Shown here piece by piece: positions 34,188 through 44,535 of a stretch of DNA of 64,000 nucleotides. Below the pieces are notes generated by a model that made no database searches, was not told where the DNA came from, and was given only the letters and a program-made list of their open reading frames with translations. The DNA is taken from assembly GCA_026168455.1 (NCBI GenBank), contig CM047426.1, forward strand, positions 37,449,175 through 37,513,174, read 5' to 3'. Source of the stretch: Theocolax elegans (Eukaryota > Arthropoda > Insecta > Hymenoptera > Cerocephalidae). Numbering within the stretch: the stretch's first letter is position 1; each line of letters starts with the position of its first letter. Both the position numbers and the translations under genes were made by a program.

Positions 34188-34937
34188 TTATTTTCCTACA
34201 AAATCCCTTTTTATAAAACTTCTTATAAAATTCACCTTTTTTTCATTAATAAAACTATTCTTAATAAAGTCATCATTTTCTTTTTTACATATATCTTTAT
34301 AACAACTAACAAAATCAGGAAATGGGACCTCATATTTGTTTATACATCTTTGAGAAGATGCAATCTTAGCCAATTCATCAGCCTTTTCGTTACCTTCTAT
34401 ACCTTTGTGAGATGGTATCCAAATAATTTTAACAGTAATATTCATACAACTCAAAACAAAAAGCTTAAATCTAATTCGTATCAATAGAGGAGACTCTTGA
34501 TCCAAACCCTTAATTTTTGCCAATGAAATAACAATACTCTGAGAGTCTGTGAAAATTCTAAAGTTGTCATCCATACTTGATTCAATGAATTTCAAAATGT
34601 TATCAAGAGCAGTTACAATGGCATAACACTCAGCAGTAAAAATGGATGTATCATCGATCAACTTTAATGAAACCTTGAAAAAATCCAATTCAGACCAATT
34701 TAACAGTCCTACACAACTTTTATCATTTTTATTAATTTTTGAACCATCTGTGTATATATCAATAAACTCCTTGTTATTTCTGAATTCACTATTAAATAAA
34801 CAATTAGAATTCTGAATATTTTTAAATTTGTCTCCAATATTGAAATCACAATCCGGAGTATAAAATAAACTTTCATAAGAAGTAGTAAATTTATAATAAA
34901 TTTGAGATATGATTAATTTAATCATTATCCTTTCCAC
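34188..34937 (-). pseudogene. LINE-B RNase H domain, copy 1
   Basis: About 250 codons. RNase H catalytic acids are all present: Asp in IYTDGS, Glu in FTAECYAI, Asp in IFTDSQS and Asp in GNEKADELA. It degrades the RNA strand of RNA-DNA hybrids during retrotransposition in elements of this type. The tandem duplication begins inside its N-terminal end, so the first residues are an artefact of the junction. Confidence 0.87.
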
Positions 34938-35876
34938 ACTTACAGAGAGTCAACAATTTTGTATTTAAATAATGAACAATTAGTTATATTATGATTACTT
35001 CTAATTCGATTAATGGTAGTAATTATTTTCCTACAAAATCCCTTTTTATAAAACTTCTTATAAAATTCACCTTTTTTTCATTAATAAAACTATTCATACA
35101 TCTTGAGAAGATGCAATCTTAGCCAATTCATCAGCCTTTTCGTTACCTTCTATACCTTGTGAGATGGTATCCAAATAATTTAACAGTAATATTCATACAA
35201 CTCAAAACAAAAAGCTTAAATCTAATTCGTATCAATAGAGGAGACTCTTGATCCAACCCTTAATTTTTGCCAATGAAATAACAATACTCTGAGAGTCTGT
35301 GAAAATTCTAAAGTTGTCATCCATACTTGATTCAATGAATTTCAAAATGTTATCAAGAGCAGTTACAATGGCATAACACTCAGCAGTAAAAATGGATGTA
35401 TCATCGATCAACTTTAATGAAACCTTGAAAAAATCCAATTCAGACCAATTTAACAGTCCTACACAACTTTTATCATTTTTATTAATTTTTGAACCATCTG
35501 TGTATATATCAATAAACTCCTTGTTATTTCTGAATTCACTATTAAATAAACAATTAGAATTCTGAATATTTTTAAATTTGTCTCCAATATTGAAATCACA
35601 ATCCGGAGTATAAAATAAACTTTCATAAGAAGTAGTAAATTTATAATAAATTTGAGATTTGATTAAATTATCTTCTTTATACCAAGTGTTTTCATAGCAC
35701 TTAAGTGTAATAGATTTTTCAAAATTCATAGAGTAGATTGGGTGATTTGACAATTCCAAGGTGTTACAGATTTCGGCAATAATATTACTAGATTGATATG
35801 AAAGGTTTTTTAATATAAATTTATATGTTAAATAATTAAATCTATTGTTTGGATAAGGAATCTTCGATTCCGCCAT
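34907..35876 (-). pseudogene. LINE-B RNase H domain, copy 2 with upstream linker
   Basis: Repeats copy 1 but joins correctly to the upstream linker (35657-35876). It lacks about 80 bp (around 35095) and has several one-base losses in homopolymers between 35100 and 35260, so the frame ends early at 35232. Confidence 0.85.
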
Positions 35877-35900
35877 AATAATATTAATAGGTGTAGTATT

Positions 35901-36128
35901 CTAATATCCTAAAACCAATCTAATAGATTTATTTTGTATTTTTTGTAGTTTGTAAAAATGTGAGTCCTTACAAGGAGAAATTAAAAAACCTCCATATTCC
36001 AATCTTGAACGAACTAGAGACTTATAAAGTAACATTAAAATCTCTGGATCGGCACCCCACCAGATAATCACCAGATAATCACCAGATAGCCTCTCAGACA
36101 TTTTATGATATTTATAGGCTGTTGACAT
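35901..36128 (-). pseudogene. LINE-B RT thumb/linker fragment
   Basis: SLVRSRLEYGGFLISP is the conserved region after the RT domain in I-type LINEs. Frame broken on both sides. Confidence 0.7.
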
Positions 36129-36262
36129 TTATTTGCAACGTCCTTGATATGTGGTAACCACGACAATCTTCTATCCATTATTAAACCTAAAAATCGTACA
36201 TCATTACAAGGTTCAACTTTATGTTTGTTTATATTAATTGAAAAATCTTTTTCTTTTTTAAT

Positions 36263-36992
36263 TCAATTTTTACTAAATATCATAAATTTACACTTATCTG
36301 GAGACAAAAATAAATTTTTCTTTTCTAGTTCGATACGTATTTTATCTACTTCTGATTCTAAAATTCTAACTGTTCTATCAATGTTAATACTATTACAAGT
36401 CATTGATAAGACTATATCATCAGTAAATTGATTTATTCTCAAAGAATTACCAATTAATTTTTTAATAAATGCAGTATAGATAGAAAAAAGCATGGGACTT
36501 GAGGAAGCCCAACATTAACATCATGTGTTACGTTATCAGTAATATTGAGATTGATGGGTATAAGCGTTCTTTTATAGATTACATTTTTATAAAATATTAC
36601 AAATTTTTTAGACAAACCTAATTCAATTAAATTATTCACCGTAAGATCTGGAATAACACAATCAAAAGCACCCTTAATGTCTATAGGAAAAGAGCAATAA
36701 CTTTTTCGTTATTAAAAAACTGCTGAATCTTATTTGTAAAAATACTTAAACTATGAATGCATGACTTTCCTTTTCTGAAACCAAACTGAAAGTCTGGCAG
36801 AACATTTTTATTTTCCAAAAACCAGGAAAATCTATAATTTAAGATCTTTTCAAAGCATTTTAAAAGACAAGAAACTAGTGAAATAGGTCTAGCTTTACTG
36901 GAATTATTTTTAGGTATAAAAACCAACAAATATTTTTTCCATTCATCTGGAAACAATCCTTCATTAAATAAATCATTATAAATATCCAGCAA
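36263..36992 (-). pseudogene. LINE-B reverse transcriptase pieces
   Basis: Three overlapping frames on the minus strand: 36992-36681 (ARPISLVSCLLKCFEKIL, QFGFRKGKSCIHSL), 36639-36454 (GLPQ, where most relatives have GVPQG) and 36493-36263 (QFTDDIVL, the catalytic box with FTDD in place of FADD). Together they cover RT motifs 1-6. At least two frameshifts separate them. Confidence 0.85.
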
Positions 36993-37077
36993 GACTCTTT
37001 TATAAAATTCTGGTAATTTTTTTAATATACAATATGAAATTTTATCATAACCTGGAGTAGAATTATCCTTGAAAGAA

Positions 37078-37660
37078 TTAAGCCAAAGTAATCAAACCAG
37101 ATAATTGATCGCCAAAAGTAGAATCAACACAATTTGAATCCAAATCTTTCATCAAATAAATGTCTTTTTTAGGATCGCATAAATCATTTAGACATTTAAA
37201 AGCATTTTCCTGGAAACTTTTATTACCAAATGAATGATTAGGTTTATTAAATCCATTCTTAAAACTTCTTATTTTATGCCATACCAATGAAATAGATGTT
37301 CTAGAGTTAACAGATTCAGCAAAGTTACGAAACGAATCTTTTTTAGTTTGTTTCAAGAATATTGTGGTTTCAGCACAAAAAAATTTTTATGTAATTTATG
37401 TAAGATTCCATATCACATCTATACTTCAAGGATTTAAATATTGTTTTTCTCTTTCTTACCATTTTACTACAATCATTATTCCACCAGATTTTGCCTGTAC
37501 AAGTATTATGTTTATTTATGTTATTACCATTAGTTTTTTTATGTTCAGAATTTTTATTTGTGTTTTTATTATTATTTCTGTTGTTATTTATCATTTTATT
37601 AGTCTCATAAGAATCTATAATAACTTTATCTAAACATTTCACAAATTCTTCATATCTCAA
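37078..37660 (-). pseudogene. LINE-B endonuclease-RT linker pieces
   Basis: Two frames, 37660-37370 and 37356-37078. The first has GKIWWNNDCSKMVRKRK, the WWN-C motif that follows the endonuclease in I-type LINEs. It ends at the Helitron-2 insertion; the upstream residues are at 50134 and beyond, in frame. Confidence 0.8.
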
Positions 37661-37860
37661 AAGAGCATTTTTATTTATATACTAGCAACAACTCCTCGGT
37701 CGCTAATGCTCCCTCGGTCGAAATTACATTAAATATATACTTATTTTTTATATTTTTTTAAATTTATAATTTTACAATTTAATTGAATAAAAATGTAAAA
37801 TATAATATAATGTGTAATTAATTAACCTAGTATTCAGTTACAATCAATTTTTTTAGTCAA

Positions 37861-37889
37861 CTAGAATTAACCATGCGCGCTTCGCGAGC
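37861..37889 (-). mobile_element. Helitron-like 3' terminus inside Helitron-2
   Basis: On the minus strand a 15-base GC-rich hairpin (GCTCGCGAAGCGCGC, one mismatch) is followed 10 bases later by CTAG and then T, the classical Helitron 3' signature. Its 5' partner was not found. Confidence 0.55.
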
Positions 37890-37923
37890 TCTTGCGTTTT
37901 TTAATAGTCATTATTTGAAATAT

Positions 37924-37958
<35 letters not shown>

Positions 37959-38189
37959 TTCACCAGAAAATACATTATGTTGCCAAAATCAAGACATAAA
38001 TAATATGTTTGACTTAACAAAACATCCTACAGAGGTCCAATACATTGTACCTGTACGTAGGTCCGGCATAAAATATCTTAAAAGTATAACAAAAAATATA
38101 AATCTTAAAACTATAACAAAATTATGTTTACATTATTTGCTATATAAAAATTTTTAATCTAACCATTAAACTGAAATACATTTGATTTT

Positions 38190-41051
38190 CTATTTAAATA
38201 AATCAATATTATTAGATATGAAAATTCTCAATTTATTCTTGATCGACTGTTTGCTTCCTTTGAGAATTTTGAGATCATTAGGTAAGACATTAAAGAATTT
38301 TATTGCATTGAAGCTACTTTCTTTTTGACTGATCGCTTTTTTTGTCGACGGTAAAATTAAAGTTTTGTTCCTGGTTTTACTAGAAGATGATAAAAATTTA
38401 TCTTTTAATTCCTGGTAATAGTACATTATTGAATTAAGTAAAAAAATTTGTTTGATGGACAACGGTCGTTTATCATCCTCAATATTAACAATTTTAATAA
38501 GTCTCTTTTGTAAAGAGTGTAGTAAGTCTAAAACATTATTATAAGCTCCTCCCCAAGCAATAATACCGTAAGTTGCAATACTATGAAAAAAGGCATAATA
38601 AACCTGTAATAAAAATTTTGGTGATAGTATTGCTTTTAACTTCCTCATAATAAAAAGCAAGTATCGAGTCTTCTTTAGTACATGCATTATATGATAATTC
38701 CATTTTAAATTATAATTAACTATAATCCCCAAATATTTAGTAAATTCAACTCTATTAAGTAAGTGACCGCCTATATTTATATTTAAACTATTCGGTACAC
38801 TATCACAGTAGCTTCCAAAAGCCATAAAAACTGTCTTATTTAAATTTAGAGATAGTTCATTACTTGCCACCCAGACATTTAACTTAATTAAACAGTTATT
38901 CATAACTGCTTCTGCTTGGTTCCAACTTTTACCTGAACTTAGTACAACTGTATCATCCGCATAAGATGATATAATACAATTATCATTATCATCACTTATA
39001 TCTAGGAGATCGTTAATATAAACTAAAAAAAGCAAAGGCCCCAATATTGTGCCTTGTGGTACTCCCATTGTTATCAGAATACTACTACTTTTAACATTTT
39101 TTAATTTTACTACTTGATGTCTGTCAGTTAAATAGCTTTTTAACAGTTCTAGAGCAATACCTCTAATCCCATGTGCTTCAAGTTTAGCAAGAAGTTTCAT
39201 ATGATTTACAGTGTCAAAAGCTTTTGACAAATCAATAAAAGTTGCTAAAGTTGGTTCATTATTATCAATTTTATTGTAGATATATTTTGTTAAAAGATTT
39301 AAAGCATCAGAAGTTCCTTTATTTTTTAAAAATCCAAATTGTTTGTCTGATAAAATTTTATTGGTATCAAAGAAGCTACTTAGTCTTGAATGTATAATTT
39401 TTTCCAGTATTTTGGCAACATTTGAAATTAGTGATATTGGTCTATAGTTAGTTGGCTGAGTTCTATCACCTGATTTATATATTGGAACTACTTCCGCATT
39501 TTTGAGTGCACATGGCCAAATAGCTTTCTCAATGCATAAATTAAAAATATGTTTTAATGGCGTACAAACATATTCAGTTATAAGCTTTAATGTGCTCACA
39601 CTAATTCCGTCTGGACCTCCAGTTGTATTATTCATCCCAGAAATGATTTTATATATTTTATATTCATTTGTTGGAGAAATAAAAATCGAATTATAATTAA
39701 TTTTGAGCGATTCAGTCTGACATAATGATAGAATTATTATTTCTTTAGCTAATTTAGGTCCAATATCCTTAAAACAGTTGTTAAAAATATTAGCTATACC
39801 TTGAGGGTCAGTGACCTTTAATTTATCTTGCACTAGTAAATGACAACTGTTGTCTAAATTATCCTTCTTCTGAATTTTGTCATTAATGAAGCGCCATAGC
39901 TTCTTTTTATTATTACTATGTTTTTGAAATTCTTTTTTTTCGTATAAGGTTTTTGCCTCTTTGATAACCTTGTTTAAAGATTTTGTATAAGTATTATATT
40001 TATTCTTTATCTCATGATTGTCTGGGTGCTTTCTTAATTGCCTATATAATCTTTCTTTTGTCAAACAAGACTTTATAATTGCTTTGGTTATCCACTTTTT
40101 TCTCGCATTTTTTGTAGTACGTTTTTTGCCTACAGTGGAGCTTATTATTAGATTCTTAATTACTTTCAGAAAATTATCAAGTGCCACATTTGGATCACGT
40201 ATATTTGAAAAGCAATCCCAATCCACTTTTTTACACTCATTTACTAATATCTTATAATCGATAGATTTTATACAATTATCTTTCTTGATAACAACTGGTT
40301 CCGCATTTATTGTTACAAAAAGTGGATAGTGATCAGTGAAACTGTTTAGAATTTTATATGAGAATACATTATTTAAATCTGATTTTATAAAAATATTATC
40401 AATACAAGATCCAATTGCAGCATTGTTTATATTTGGTCTCGTTATTTTTTTAAAAAATGGCATATATTTATATTCTAAGAAATTATTTAAATAGTCATTT
40501 ACTAAGGAGGATTCCGTGTCTAACAAATCAATATTAAAATCACCGATAATGCAGTGGTTTTTGATCTTGATATTATTAATCATTAGAGTTTTTAATGCAT
40601 CAATAAATTCAGTTCTTGTTGTATTGTGACATCTGTATGCTGCTGTAATCTTGATGTTTCTTCCCTCACTCAGCGAGACGTTAGAATTCACAAATGAAAT
40701 ATTACCAATTTTCTCCATACTTGTAGTTTCTTTTAAGTTATTTTTGATGTACACAACAACTCCATCTGCCTTATTTAAATTGCTGCCATTATAGTATATT
40801 TTATAATTGTCCAAGAAAAAGTACCGATAATGATGTAGTATCCAGGTTTCGGTGCAAACTATTACATCAGGTTTTCTTTCAAAAGTATTCAAAAATATTT
40901 TCAAATTTCCAAAATTTGCCTGTAGACTTCTTATATTTATATGGATAATGAATAATTCGTTGTTTTTTATATGTACTTGATTGTTGAAAGCATTTAAGTT
41001 TTCAAATTCGTATTCTTCATATTCAAAAAAACTATAATCATCAGTCTGCAT
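38190..41051 (-). CDS. LINE-C ORF2: endonuclease and reverse transcriptase
   Basis: Uninterrupted frame. I choose ATG 41051-41049, which overlaps the ORF1 stop by 11 bases, giving about 953 residues; the frame is open 24 codons further up but that part lies in ORF1. Apurinic-type endonuclease with TETW (about 67-70), GDFNID (about 170-175) and FTDHYP (about 242). RT has NYRPISLIS, KAFDTVNH, GVPQGTILG and the catalytic YADD (about 697-700). It nicks target DNA and copies its own RNA at the nick. No RNase H. This is the best-preserved coding sequence in the window and could be functional; ORF1 is broken. Confidence 0.9.
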   Translation of the reverse strand: MQTDDYSFFEYEEYEFENLNAFNNQVHIKNNELFIIHINIRSLQANFGNLKIFLNTFERKPDVIVCTETWILHHYRYFFLDNYKIYYNGSNLNKADGVVVYIKNNLKETTSMEKIGNISFVNSNVSLSEGRNIKITAAYRCHNTTRTEFIDALKTLMINNIKIKNHCIIGDFNIDLLDTESSLVNDYLNNFLEYKYMPFFKKITRPNINNAAIGSCIDNIFIKSDLNNVFSYKILNSFTDHYPLFVTINAEPVVIKKDNCIKSIDYKILVNECKKVDWDCFSNIRDPNVALDNFLKVIKNLIISSTVGKKRTTKNARKKWITKAIIKSCLTKERLYRQLRKHPDNHEIKNKYNTYTKSLNKVIKEAKTLYEKKEFQKHSNNKKKLWRFINDKIQKKDNLDNSCHLLVQDKLKVTDPQGIANIFNNCFKDIGPKLAKEIIILSLCQTESLKINYNSIFISPTNEYKIYKIISGMNNTTGGPDGISVSTLKLITEYVCTPLKHIFNLCIEKAIWPCALKNAEVVPIYKSGDRTQPTNYRPISLISNVAKILEKIIHSRLSSFFDTNKILSDKQFGFLKNKGTSDALNLLTKYIYNKIDNNEPTLATFIDLSKAFDTVNHMKLLAKLEAHGIRGIALELLKSYLTDRHQVVKLKNVKSSSILITMGVPQGTILGPLLFLVYINDLLDISDDNDNCIISSYADDTVVLSSGKSWNQAEAVMNNCLIKLNVWVASNELSLNLNKTVFMAFGSYCDSVPNSLNINIGGHLLNRVEFTKYLGIIVNYNLKWNYHIMHVLKKTRYLLFIMRKLKAILSPKFLLQVYYAFFHSIATYGIIAWGGAYNNVLDLLHSLQKRLIKIVNIEDDKRPLSIKQIFLLNSIMYYYQELKDKFLSSSSKTRNKTLILPSTKKAISQKESSFNAIKFFNVLPNDLKILKGSKQSIKNKLRIFISNNIDLFK

Positions 41052-41935
41052 TTCGAATCTGCCTTGTATTTGTAACCAAATGATTTTGATTCGATGACTG
41101 TCGGTAAGAACGAGATGGATCATATCCCAAGTACCTCGGAATTACCGGCTCAATCGGATAATCAGTATTCAACAATTTTATCTTTATTTTGTATTTCAAG
41201 TATTCACATTTCTCACAATCCGTTGCCACATGGTCTGTTGGTTTATTAGTTTTGAATTGATTTTTACTGAAATTACAGTTGACACATTTTGACAAGTTGC
41301 TTTGACATTCATTTGTGGGATGATCTCCTGAACATTTTAAGCAAGCTTGTGCATTTCTACACTTACTTACTCCGTGTCCGATTCTTCCGCATTTTTTGCA
41401 AGGTGTCAAATTAATATCATCATATGCTTTATAACACTGATGGCCTATGTAGATTTTACTTTTATTATCTTTAATAACTGTATACGTAGCCGGAGACACT
41501 TCGATTATTATATTCGATTTATTTGTAAATTTGTTTTTGTACATATGTACCACTTTACAGAAAAAGGAGTCATCTTCACCAAAATTTCTATTATTTATAT
41601 CACTTTCAATCTCTTCTAAAGTCATGTTTGTTTCAATACCAGTAACTTTCAGTCTAGGTTGTTGTATTACTTCTTGTGCTATTATATAGTCATTCCCTAT
41701 TTTGTCCACTAGTTGTTGTTCCATTTTTTCCACGTCATTTTTCGAAACACACCTTATTGCTACACTACCATTTTTGTTTTGTTGTATTCTTTTAACTGGC
41801 AATATAATTTCATCTTGTAATTTATTTGTTAGCACTTTTGTTATTTTATTTTTGCTGATATGGTTTCTAGCAGTGATGATCAAATTAGGTACACGTTGCT
41901 CTTGTTGACTTTTACTTTTAACTGTGTCAGCATAT
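41041..41935 (-). pseudogene. LINE-C ORF1, C-terminal part with zinc knuckles
   Basis: RNA-binding ORF1 protein. The C-terminal half has three Cys/His knuckles: CKKCGRIGHGVSKC, CLKCSGDHPTNEC and CVNC...H...C. The frame is open upstream of 41883 to about 41935 (SYADTVKSKS, a usual linker motif), where it is separated from the N-terminal part by a one-base shift. Stop TGA at 41043-41041 lies inside the start region of ORF2. Confidence 0.8.
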
Positions 41936-42470
41936 GAATTACACTTATTTTAATTATTTCATTATTTTTGGCATTAAGTTCTTCTTTGGTTTTTTTGTAT
42001 AACTCATTCAATAAAAAGTTCTTTTCCTTTAGTTCGGTTACCAAATTCCTGAGTAAGCAAATTTCTCCTCGAAAAAGTTCATTGTCATCTTCCTCGTGCC
42101 CGACTATAGTTAAGTTATTTCTATTAATATTTTGTTCAGCTACACTATTATTAATGGTAGTTAAAATATTTTCTTGAACTTTTTCTTGTTCATGTAGTTT
42201 CACTTTAGCAATAATTCTTCTTGCATTCAAATTTAAACATCCCTCGTATCCATGCTTGTCATTAGTTGAGGTTAGGTCGATGTCATCATGTTCGGGACAT
42301 ATTACATGAATTTTACTCAGCTTTTTTGCGTTTTTCAATCTCTTAAAATCCGACTCATGATACACGTTTTCACAAATTATACACACACATAATGTTACTT
42401 TGATTTTTGGATGACACTTAAAGAATAATTCTTCACTACTAACAGACGGAGCCTTGGCAGGCTCCGCCAT
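41880..42470 (-). pseudogene. LINE-C ORF1, N-terminal zinc-binding and coiled-coil part
   Basis: Starts MAEPAKAPS at ATG 42470. A Cys/His cluster (FKCH..., CVCIICENVYH, VICPEH; residues about 18-60) resembles the PHD-like zinc module of CR1-group ORF1 proteins. A charged, probably coiled-coil region with LLRNLVTELKEKNFLLNEL follows (about 137-160). The last ~18 residues are out of frame after the shift near 41940. Confidence 0.78.
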
Positions 42471-42480
42471 CTTGGATTGA

Positions 42481-43375
42481 ATTTCGCTGTCTTATTTATT
42501 TAAAACAACAATTTTTAATAATATATTTATTCATGATTTATTATACACCGATATTGTTAAGAAAATTTAAATATTACGTTTTTCCCGCGCTGTCAAATCT
42601 AACCTACAATGTTTTAGACGCATGCGCAAAACGTAAATCAATCAAATAGCCGTTTCACTTGGCTTCACAACATCCGGCAATCACTTTTTTATATAAAGAT
42701 AAAATAAAAATAACAGTGTATTATATTTGCAACATTGTATATACTTATTTAATCTTAGTCAATTACACAAGAGTATAGATACTGAACATATTTTTACATA
42801 ATACAGAAACAATTAAAAAAAATTAAAGATAATCGACATGATAAAACTTACACTGGAGTGAGGAATTTTAATTTTAATTTTTAATACGTAGTAACACACT
42901 ATCTAGTAACAAATGTGTTATTTTTCTACCAGAATAATATTTTCAACAACAAAAATTAGAATATAAAATTATTCTTTGACCATTATACATATATTTCATG
43001 CTTTTTCATGATGTTTCACGGAAAGGAGATAAAGAATTTAAAATTTCATAGAAAATTACTAAACTCAGCTAATGCATCGTATGTATTCAATTATTCTTTC
43101 AAACAAATAATTATACGTAATAATTGAATTTATAAAAATTTTTTTCAGATTAAAATTATGGCTAAAAAATTAATTTTCACATTTTATTAATTTTGTTTTA
43201 TTTTTAAAAATCTTTTATAAAAAAGAATATTAGTAATTGCAACCAAAAAATATAAATGATATTATACAATTACAATAATAAAAATTGAATATTAATTATA
43301 AAAGTTATTTTAATATTACATTTGGTATTACATTAAAAAATGAAAGAAAAATAGTATTTCAAATTTTTTAACCAC
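42481..43375. other. AT-rich part of Helitron-2, no gene
   Basis: May include the LINE-C 5' UTR (a GC-richer patch at 42575-42680). Otherwise long A/T runs. Confidence 0.5.
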
Positions 43376-44400
43376 CTTCCTCACGCATTTTACATCTTAG
43401 AAATAGGAGATGATGAAAAATGTTTGTAAAAAAAATCTATACAAATGTAATAAAAAAAAAATAAAACGTATCGTCAAATAAAATATGTACATTAATTTAT
43501 ATATATTATATTATATATGTTATCAAAATTTTTTAGAGTAATAGTACTGTTTTTGTCAATGTTCGTATTACTTTGACCACTTTTTTTTACCGAAAACCCC
43601 TATAAAATATTTTTGGAATTTTTCTACTAAACCCCCCTCTTACCCCCTATTACTCAATCATTACATGGGGGATAAATTAAGACTGGTTGTCATATTCAAT
43701 GTTGACCCTTCCTCCCACCTTCCTTCACCTTTAAAATAGGGGATAAAAAAGAGTGGTTGTCATATTGTTATTCACCTGTACCGAAACCCCTAAATTATTT
43801 TTGGAATTTTTCTAATTTTATTTCCCCCCTCCCCCTCTTGCCCCTCCTCCATCTAGCAATAAATGAAGGATAAATGAAGAGTGATTATCTCATCTTTGTT
43901 TTTTTAGAATAAAAAAGAATGGTCGTCATATTCTAATTCATATATACCGATAACCCCTATAAAATATTTACTAATTTTACCCCCCCCCCCCTTGTCATGA
44001 CTCCTCCTGCACCTATCATTACATGTGAGATAAATGATGTGTGGTTGTCGTATTCAGCGTTAACCCTTCCACTCCACACATACGTTTAATTCTTGTAACT
44101 TTTGGGATACCGGACACCGGAGAACGGATGAATTTTGATACATGTCTAGATGATAAATCAAAAATAAAATTTTAATTTTTTATCCACCTGTCTCACTCAT
44201 TTTACACCTTTGTAATAGAGTATGATGAAAAATGTGTAAAACGTATATTTAAATGTGATAAAAAAACAGAACGAATCATCAAATAAAATATATATTACAT
44301 TAAAATATATTATTTAAGTTATTAAAAATGATTAGACTGACAATACTGCTTCAGTCTATGTTAGTATTACTGTGACCACTTTATTTTTACATTATTAATG
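43376..44400. repeat. low-copy diverged tandem repeats in Helitron-2
   Basis: Blocks of about 130-170 bp recur: 'accgaaaacccctataaaatatt' near 43600, 43785 and 43945, each followed by a C-rich tract and 'ggataaat...tggttgtc'. A longer diverged pair is 43376-43590 and 44190-44390. Confidence 0.75.
44056..44135 (-). repeat. Helitron-2 5' subterminal module, internal copy
   Basis: 'cagcgttaacccttccactc' through 'ccggagaacggatgaattt', repeated near the true 5' end at 50006-50120. The two copies flank the minisatellite as direct repeats. Confidence 0.85.
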
Positions 44401-44535
44401 TATGTAGTGACTAATATTTATTATTAATTACTTATAATATTATTTATAGGTATGCTCTTAATATAATAATTTAATTTGGTACGAAAATATACAAAAATTG
44501 GAGTACTGGCAAAAGTACTTATACACTTTTTTAAT

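Larger units (their letters stand above)
34072..37681 (-). mobile_element. LINE-B (RNase H-containing), 3' part
   Basis: Minus-strand non-LTR element with fragments of RT (36263-36992) and a C-terminal RNase H (34188-34937), the architecture of I/R1/LOA-type LINEs. It is broken by many frameshifts and a tandem duplication (34072-34906 against 34907-35656). Its 5' part lies at 50134-52084 across Helitron-2. Confidence 0.88.
37918..42480 (-). mobile_element. LINE-C, near-complete CR1-like element
   Basis: Minus-strand LINE with ORF1 (zinc-binding and CCHC), an intact ORF2 (endonuclease and RT, no RNase H), about 230 bp of 3' UTR and a (TAAA)n tail at 37918-37961. CR1 group is suggested by the RT pattern GVPQGTILGPLLFLVYINDL and by a zinc-finger-like ORF1 N-terminus. 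The exact 5' end and target duplication could not be fixed. Confidence 0.87.
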
